NCBI GenBank assembly: GCA_023212695.1
Contig: JALCCG010000068.1
Coordinates: 24,758 to 88,757, forward strand
Origin: Sporisorium sorghi
Taxonomy: Eukaryota > Basidiomycota > Ustilaginomycetes > Ustilaginales > Ustilaginaceae
DNA length: 64,000 bases
Reading direction: 5' to 3'
Numbering within the stretch: the first letter of the stretch is position 1; each line of letters begins with the position of its first letter. Shown here piece by piece: positions 57,984 through 64,000 of this stretch. A model generated the notes under the pieces. It did not search any database. It was not told the origin of the DNA and was given only the letters and a program-made list of their open reading frames with translations. The position numbers were made by a program, and so were the translations under genes.

Positions 57984-59093
57984 TCACGAGAACCACTTGG
58001 ACCCAATATCCCCGATCTGCTTGCGCACCTTATCCAGCGTCGGGGGCATGGTGTACTTGGGCTCCTGCATCTTCAGCACGTCCCTGTACACGCTCGACAC
58101 GGTCTCTGCGGCTGCCTCGGACCACTGTGCGCGCCAGAAGTGCACGCCAGAGGGGGTGAGCGCGCGCTGCTGTACGAACGCGGCGAGGTCAAAGTCGTGC
58201 CTGTCCTCCACCGGTGCGGGTGTGGAAGAGGAGGACTGTTCGAAGAGGAGCGTGACGTAGCGGTGGTACTTGGTGCCCTGCTGCGGGTGCGGGGGGATGT
58301 ACTGCTGCTCCATTCCCTGGGTCAGATCCACGCGCGGGTTGGCGGTGGCACTGAGCTCGATATCCGTCTTCAACGCCAACAGGCTCGTGCGGAAGCTCTG
58401 GCGCTCCTCGTCCGGCTGGTCGGGGTCCACCACTGCCAGCGTGTACTTCTTCACGTCCGTATGGAACACATTGACATCCACCGCGGGCGGGCTCACCGTT
58501 ACACTCGGATCGACGAACACGCCCACGAGCACATCGCCTCCGTCGCTCGCATGATCCGTGAACCCCGCACCCTCGCCAAAGCTCACCTGCACGTCCGCGG
58601 TCGGCGTAATCCCCGGGATTACATCCGGGAACACATGCATGAGCGTGCACCGCTCCATAACCTTGGCGAGCACGCCCGAGTCGCGGCGCCACAGCCGCTC
58701 GCGCAGGTGCCGAAACGCCGGGTTGCGCGCATCGTACCCGGTAGCGGTCGAGGCTTGGAACGCCGCGAGAGTGGCTGGGTCGTTGATCAGCGCGGCGATC
58801 TCGAGCGATTCCTTGAGTTCAGCGCGGTCCGCAGCGGGGAGGTCGGCGTGATCTTTGTCGAGCGACGCAATGCGCGCACGCACAGAATCAGCGTGCGCAG
58901 AGAGGAACGAGAGCGCCTCGTCGTACGCGGGCAGCACACCGGGTTTGAGCACCGGCTGCCATGTCGAGGAGGTCGACGGTGTAGGTGCTGATGTGGATGC
59001 GGCGGATGTGCGAGTGGAGTGGGTGAAGCTGCGCTTGTGCGCGGCTCGCAGGAGTGTGCGGCAGGTTGTGCGTGAGGCTGATGCTGCTGCCAT
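57984..59093 (-). CDS. MRPL35: Mitochondrial large-subunit ribosomal protein mL38 (MRPL35/MRPL38, PEBP fold)
   Basis: This 369-residue protein starts at ATG 59093. The N terminus is a classic mitochondrial presequence (Arg/Ser/Ala-rich, RTTCRTLLRAAHKRSFTHST). A helical region follows (SLEIAALINDPATLAAFQAS, NPAFRHLRERLWRRDSGVLA). A PEBP-like domain covers about 150-320 (FPDVIPGITPTADVQVSFGE, YTLAVVDPDQPDEERQSFR, HRYVTLLFEQ), and the C terminus has SGVHFWRAQWSEAAAETVSS and KYTMPPTLDKVRKQIGDIG. This matches yeast MRPL35 and human MRPL38 in order and length. Confidence 0.9.
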   Translation of the reverse strand: MAAASASRTTCRTLLRAAHKRSFTHSTRTSAASTSAPTPSTSSTWQPVLKPGVLPAYDEALSFLSAHADSVRARIASLDKDHADLPAADRAELKESLEIAALINDPATLAAFQASTATGYDARNPAFRHLRERLWRRDSGVLAKVMERCTLMHVFPDVIPGITPTADVQVSFGEGAGFTDHASDGGDVLVGVFVDPSVTVSPPAVDVNVFHTDVKKYTLAVVDPDQPDEERQSFRTSLLALKTDIELSATANPRVDLTQGMEQQYIPPHPQQGTKYHRYVTLLFEQSSSSTPAPVEDRHDFDLAAFVQQRALTPSGVHFWRAQWSEAAAETVSSVYRDVLKMQEPKYTMPPTLDKVRKQIGDIGSKWFS

Positions 59094-59163
59094 GATGTGA
59101 GTGTAGGTGGTTGGATGGTTGGTGGTGGAGAAGCAGGAAAAACGAGAAAAGGGTGTTGAGAAG

Positions 59164-59218
<55 letters not shown>

Positions 59219-59643
59219 GCAAAGCCGATCTCAGTCAGGTCTTCCAACCGCACGAGTCGAATTTTCGCATCGATCTCCATTCTAGATGCGATGTAACATC
59301 TTATAAAATTTCGCCTGGATCTCCGCGGAATCGCCCTCTTTGCGCTGACGTGACTTTTTGTTGCAAAGCCACGCGGAAAACGACAGCTTGTGGAGGCCAT
59401 GATTCACCACCATTGTAGCTCGTGTAACGACGAAAGGATGATTCACCCTCGCTCGCTTTTGAGCGCAGATGCTGTCAGAGGCTCAAGGGACAGCTGACTG
59501 AGAGGAATCCGAGCCGATACTCGACGCCGCCTGCTGGAAAAAGCATATATCAAGCGTCGTTGTCGAAGCGCTCCCAACCCCCATCACCCTTGACCATCTA
59601 CCCACCATCGTCGATCTCGTTCCTCCCGCTGCACGCGCGCGCA
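59094..59643. promoter_or_regulatory. Bidirectional promoter with 51-nt poly(A), mL38 and SnoaL-like gene
   Basis: 550 bp between divergent starts. It contains a run of 51 A at 59164-59214, which reads as poly(T) in the mL38 leader direction, and a TATA-like CATATATC near 59544, about 100 bp before the downstream ATG. No gene supported. Confidence 0.5.
59164..59214. repeat. Poly(A) tract, 51 nt
   Basis: Uninterrupted run of A about 70 bp upstream of the mL38 start codon. Confidence 0.95.
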
Positions 59644-60610
59644 ATGAGACTGTGGCCGATCGGACTGTTGACACGCTCCATCACCACTTCCACCACCGCT
59701 ACCGCCTCTGACACGCTCTTTGCGCTGCTTGCGGCACTCTCGCTCGCCGGCACTCCCACCGCTGCTGCTTTTACGTCGAATTCGTTGGCGCTTGCACGTC
59801 TGCCCAGCGTCTTCTACCCTGCAGCTGCCAGTTGCGCACTGCTACTCGTCTTCGCACCTTCATTCGCATCCGCATCCCCGCCCACGATCCCCGCGTCGCA
59901 GCGAGCGTTCCGACTCGGCCACCCCGCGGCGCCACTCAACCCACGCCCGTTCTCCAGCATGTCGTCCGCCACGCTCCCGCCGCAAACCGCCTCCTTCGCG
60001 GGGTTCGAGTCCACGCCCGCGCTCGACCCGACCCCCGAAACCTCGCAGCTCATCCGCGACGCCATGGACCTGTTCGGCGCCCAGCCCTCCCCTGGCATAT
60101 TCACCCGTTGGTCGCCCACCGCCATCTTCGCCGATCCCATCTGCCACGCCCAGGGCAGCAGACAGTACCTCGCGCAGTGGTACGGCATGCCCGCTGCTTT
60201 TTCGGCGAGTGAAACGCTCGAGTGGAAGCTCACTAAACAGCACGACGACGCGGTCGAGTATGTGCAGAAGCAGCGCTACAAGGTCAAGGGTTTGGGCGTG
60301 ACGAAGGATATGATCGTAAGTTGTTGCCCACCACCACTAGTCTGGTCGAACGAAGGGCTGATGTTTTGTGTGTTTTTCTGCGTGGGAACCGCAGTCAACG
60401 GTGGTGATGCAGCGCGACCCAACAACCAACAAGATCACGCGCTTCGAGGACAGGTGGAACCACAAACCTCTGGGTGGGTTCCTGAGTTGGCCGTTCAGAA
60501 GGCTGAATGCCCTCACCCTGCCTTTTTTGGTCGGCGTGCCGAAGGAGACAAAGCAAGCCGTCGAATCGGGCAAGTCGACTGCGGCTCGAGGTGGGCCCAA
60601 GGATCTGTAG
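59644..60610 (+). CDS. NTF2/SnoaL-like protein with hydrophobic N-terminal extension (two exons)
   Basis: Exon 1 is 59644-60315 and exon 2 is 60395-60610. The 79-nt intron (donor GTAAGT, acceptor CGCAG) is phase 0, giving 295 residues. The folded part begins near residue 120 (TSQLIRDAMDLFGAQPSPGI, FTRWSPTAIFADPICHAQGS, QYLAQWYGMPAAF) and continues across the junction (KGLGVTKDMI then STVVMQRDPTTNKITRFEDR, WNHKPLGGF). It resembles the NTF2-like/SnoaL superfamily of small alpha+beta barrels. Residues 1-105 are Ala/Leu/Ser/Thr-rich with a hydrophobic stretch and may be a targeting sequence. A second in-frame ATG at residue 106 (59959) would give a compact cytosolic form. Function unknown. Confidence 0.8.
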
Positions 60611-61620
60611 ATGCTGCTTGGCAGAGCATTAATAGCGCGCTGTGTAAATGTCAGTGTGTGTGTGTGTGTGTGTGAGGGAAGGGAAGCGTGTCTGGGGAAA
60701 GGTAGGCCTGCGTGAAGGGAGAGCTGATGTGGTGACGGCGTGTGTGAGTCCGTGCTGTTGAGGGGCTGGCACTGCGAGGTCGATTGTTTGACGAGATTGA
60801 AGCGAGCTGTGGCTGGACCGACGGTGCTCAACCTGTTCGCTCTGATCCTCGACTCGTCCTCAAACATCGATCCCCAGCCCTCTCACAACACAACACAACA
60901 CACCAATCAAACGCTCTGCAGAAGCAAGGGTATCATTCCAATCGAGGGTATCCTAACCAAACCAACAAAGAAACCAAAATCGTCAGCAGCTCTCCCCAGA
61001 CACTCGATCCGCGCTCGAGCAGTCAGAGGTAAGGCGTCTGCGAGTCCTCGTTCTCCAACGTGGTGTCACTCCCACCAAAGACTGGGGAGTCAGTATGGGT
61101 GCCCTGAAAATTGGGTTTAGTGGCAGGGCGGATTCGCCACGGATATGTACGAAGACCGTCGTGATAATGTTGAAACTCATCATTCCAGCTTGATGTGGTG
61201 TGTGGGTGACGACGACGTTGGAGAGCGAAACTGCAGAACTCCGAGAACCCTACTGGTGCTATCCAGGTGTGACTTACTGTTTGGTGCTGTGACGTGCGCA
61301 GTGATGGTTTTGTCGTTGGCAGCGAGGGGTATATCTAGCGATGCAAACGAAAAGAGCGACTGGTAAGTTTACGGCTCTTCCTGAAGCCGGCCAAGAGTGG
61401 CGAAAGGCGATGGTGACAAGAGCGAGTCGAATGTGTCTTGAGTGCGCGCGCAAAAGCTCATTAAACAGCCTAGAAAGTGTCCTTCATGGAGCAATATCGG
61501 ACGGTAATTTCCAGCATCCTCCCGAAGGAGAGATACAAAATGTAATCCTTGCCAAGCGCGCGCTTTCGACCCGCATTCACTCTTGCCGCATGCCGATGGG
61601 AGTTGAAACTTACTGTTTGT
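60611..61620. other. Convergent intergenic region with possible small spliced gene
   Basis: 1.01 kb between two 3' ends. A (GT)n run lies at about 60654-60674. I support no gene. However, a short hydrophobic frame (DLLFGAVTCAVMVLSLAARG, about 61281-61340) is followed by a strong GTAAGT donor at 61363, so a small multi-exon membrane-protein gene on the plus strand is conceivable. Confidence 0.35.
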
Positions 61621-63080
61621 TCATGAGACGGTCTTGGCCTTACACGTATAGGATCGCGGAGTGAAAGCCGCCTTGCTCGATTCGCCTTTGCTGTCGAACT
61701 TGCGCCAAGGAGACGACGTTGCGCTGGAGGGAAGGGCGGCAACGCGACGGAGCGCCTTGTCCATCTCGTGCACCAGCTCCTCCATGTCTTTGGCGTAGGC
61801 AGTAGGGTTGGCGACGAGCATGAGCACGTTCCTGCGCAGATCGAGTTTGCCCTCGACATCCGTCGAAGCATCTTGCAGTCGAAAAATCGCAGTACGAAGC
61901 GCAGCAATCAGCCTGGTTCGCACGCGGTTTCGAATCACGGCGTGCTTGTGGATGCGTTTCTTGGACGCCAAGACAAAGACGCGCAGGATCGGTCTTGTCG
62001 TGTCATCCGTGGTGACGCTCGACGATTCTTGAGCGAGCGGGACAGGCTCCCATCGATCAGCGTCGTCCCGTGTCTTGGTCGGTAAAAATGGGACCGGGGC
62101 AGGATACAAGGGCGGACGAAGGTGTCGACGTTGATGCGTCGACGGGTGCGGTGGCATGGGAAGCCAATGCGGAAGCAGCCGAGATTCGACTACGCATCCT
62201 TCACCGTCGACCAAGTGGCGAGGAAATTGCTTGAGGATCATGGTGAAGTCCTGGCAGGCATGCAAAGGATTGCTTCGGTCCGGTACGAAGAAAGCAGCAG
62301 CCGAGGGCTCCAGACTGGCATGTCGTAGAGGCTTGATCTGCAAAAAGCATCATCGTCGAAGATGTTAGTCAATCACTGCTCTGCCATCCCCCATCAATGA
62401 AGCGAGACATGCGAACGAGAGCGAAAGAGCGAAAAAAGAATGTGGCCGAACCCTAGGTTGTAGCCTCAAACAAGCATAGGTACATAGTACCTGACTCCAA
62501 GTGCTATGAAATTAGGGTGCCAGCCCAAGTACATTCATCCGGGCACAGCCCTCTCCACCAGACCTGTCCCCACTCTCGAGAGAGCAGGAACAAGGCAAGG
62601 CTAAAAGGGTAGCGCAAACACAGGCGAAGAGGTGACAAGGGCACATTGATCTAGGCAAAAGCCGCCGCCAGGGTTGTCGCGTTTTTTACACTTCCACTCG
62701 CCCGCCCGCGAAGGCAGGCTCGTGGCTTCCTCATGTGTCGAGGATGTCGCTCCCAATCAGACGATAATGTGCGAGGGACGCGGAATCGAGCCCGTGAAGG
62801 CTCAACCGCGCCACGTGCACCGGCGCCAACAACAGATGACAAGCAAGGAATGAACGCAAAGGAACGTTCCGAGTGTCGAAAGAATGAAAGAAAGGGGGAT
62901 TGGAAGAGGGAGAGGGGGAGGGAATGGACGGGAAAGAAAGCCAAAACTTACCAGTATCCTAGGCTTAGGTGAAGACGGGGCGTGCGAAGCGAGATAGCGT
63001 GTGAAGATAGCTGGTCTGACAGCATCCAGCTTCGCCCTGAGGCCCCATTGCAGCTGGACAGCCGAACGCATCCATTGCAT
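61621..63080 (-). CDS. RnpA-like protein (bacterial RNase P protein fold), probably mitochondrial; 5' exon tentative
   Basis: The terminal exon 61621-62337 encodes 238 residues and follows a clear acceptor (TTTTTGCAG, with branch-like TGACTAAC 40 nt upstream). A phase-0 upstream exon at 62952-63080 (ATG 63080, donor GTAAGT) encodes MQWMRSAVQLQWGLRAKLDA and continues VRPAIFTRYLASHAPSSPKP, a good mitochondrial presequence. The joined model has 281 residues. The 614-nt intron is long for this genome, so exon 1 is tentative. The core at about 160-245 reads ILRVFVLASKKRIHKHAVIR then NRVRTRLIAALR, and after a spacer RRNVLMLVANPTAYA and MEELVHEMDKALRRV. This reproduces bacterial RnpA: a strand ending in KK, the RNRxxR helix, a VVV strand and a final helix ending RR. 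It may bind mitochondrial RNA. An NRPS-like or ribosomal S5-fold protein is the alternative. Confidence 0.6.
62338..62951 (-). other. Putative long intron of the RnpA-like gene
   Basis: Bounded by GTAAGT (at 62951 on the minus strand) and TTTTTGCAG (ending at 62338). It begins with a strongly pyrimidine-rich stretch and has no open frame of note. It could instead contain an unrecognised exon or the true transcription start. Confidence 0.4.
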
Positions 63081-63921
63081 CGCGACGATGTCGCGTCAAA
63101 CTTACGGCGTCTATCAAGGTGTAGTAACAGCAACGTTGACCAATAATGATCAGCAAGACGATCTCCAATAGACCGCTGTAGAGCATCCCAACCGCACACC
63201 AGCAAGACAGCATTGCAGCTTGCAGCATGCACAACACAGCAAAACCGTGCGACGTAGAATCAGTAAGCTTTGCGAAGTTAACGCGAACCAAGACCGCGAG
63301 ACTCTAGTTTGTAAAATGCTATAGCATCCTTTTGTGCGTCGATCGGGTACGGTGTTGCTGTGTTCCACTGCGTGTGCGTGCGATGCTGTGCTGTCGCTTC
63401 GAGATGCTTTCGGCTGACTGGATCGAATACACACCTCTTCAAAGAGCGACCGATGGTGTTCGAAGGGGTATATGGAAGTAAAAACGAACAATGCTAAACA
63501 AACAAAGCGCACAAAAGACGAGTCAGTTCCAGTGCTCCTTTCGTCGTCTACATTGTTGAAGGTCGTGGCTTCTGATCATATGATTCGTGTATAAAATTGA
63601 TGGATACGCAATCATGGACATCATGCGTGGGGTTGTTTGTAATCCTACGAGAAACCTCTCGCGGCTTGGCTTGCTATGGGAAGGACACTTACGTGGTACA
63701 GATGACTGCGTGCTATGCGGATGATGCAAAAGGGCGTTGTTGAAGCAGGTGAAAGTTGCACCGACCTGCGGGCAAACTTGCGACCATTGCGAGAGAGGAT
63801 GGTGGTGGTGTCGAAGGAAGAAGAACTGGAGAGTGGATTTTCAGTTGCAATTTCAACTACAAAAAGTTTTCGTTGCTTTCTTCTTCGCGAAGAGAAAGAA
63901 AACTGCGGTTGGCCAGCCAAA

Positions 63922-64000
<79 letters not shown>
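63081..64000. other. Right-edge region upstream of the RnpA-like gene, with splice-like signals
   Basis: No gene is firmly supported. The minus strand has donor-like sites at about 63107 (GCC-GTAAGT), 63436 (GAG-GTGTGT) and 63692 (CAC-GTAAGT), and a TTGTTTAG acceptor near 63494. A hydrophobic frame of about 48 residues ends exactly at the 63107 donor. These may be 5' exons of the RnpA-like transcript or part of another gene. Confidence 0.35.
63925..64000. repeat. Poly(A) tract of at least 76 nt running off the window
   Basis: Pure A from 63925 to the last base. The true length is unknown because the window ends inside it. Confidence 0.95.

Overview
The window looks like nuclear DNA of a basidiomycete smut fungus (Ustilaginomycotina: Ustilago, Sporisorium or Moesziomyces type). 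It is GC-rich. Most genes are single exons, up to 7 kb long. The few introns are mostly 70-90 nt with GTRNGT donors and CAG acceptors. Regulators carry glutamine and asparagine tracts, and leaders are pyrimidine-rich. Every recognisable protein matches a conserved fungal family. I see no phage, plasmid, CRISPR or transposase. The genus is inferred from style only.

Layout. 0-8 kb: a tRNA-Ser(GCU) gene (minus), a GPI-anchored secreted glycoprotein, and VTS1 (Smaug-type RNA-binding protein, with a likely 5'UTR intron). 8-20 kb: a 2360-residue NUM1/ApsA-type cortical dynein anchor and SKN7 (HSF domain plus response-regulator receiver). 20-33 kb: NTR1 (spliceosome disassembly, minus), then three E3 ligases of different classes with one small unknown gene between them: TUL1/Dsc1, DMA1 (FHA-RING) and an Ariadne RBR ligase. 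34-41 kb: an amino-acid permease and a CSC1/OSCA-type channel. 41-46 kb: a second tRNA-Ser(GCU), a tiny three-exon TFB5 gene, DHH1 (minus) and PAM17. 46-55 kb: a mitochondrial transcription factor B/Mtf1-like protein, CWC23/DNAJC17, IST1 (two exons), PRI1 and a Clr2-family silencing protein fused to a WW domain. 56-64 kb: a STRAP WD40 protein (two exons), mitochondrial ribosomal protein mL38, an NTF2/SnoaL-like protein (two exons) and a protein resembling bacterial RNase P protein RnpA. The window ends in a poly(A) run.

Functional threads. Several products act together elsewhere in fungi: NTR1 with CWC23 (spliceosome disassembly) and VTS1 with DHH1 (mRNA decay). PAM17, Mtf1-like, mL38 and the RnpA-like protein are mitochondrial or probably so and lie within 18 kb. 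This looks like neighbourhood rather than an operon, since strands alternate and many pairs share divergent promoters.

The most interesting signals are the RnpA-like gene, the inverted pair of tRNA-Ser genes with nearly identical 3' flanks 41 kb apart, the Clr2-WW fusion, two 29-residue repeat arrays in the NUM1-like protein, and a 128-residue insertion inside the TUL1 RING. Coding starts were placed on ATG codons. Introns were inferred by eye from splice signals, reading phase and family homology.
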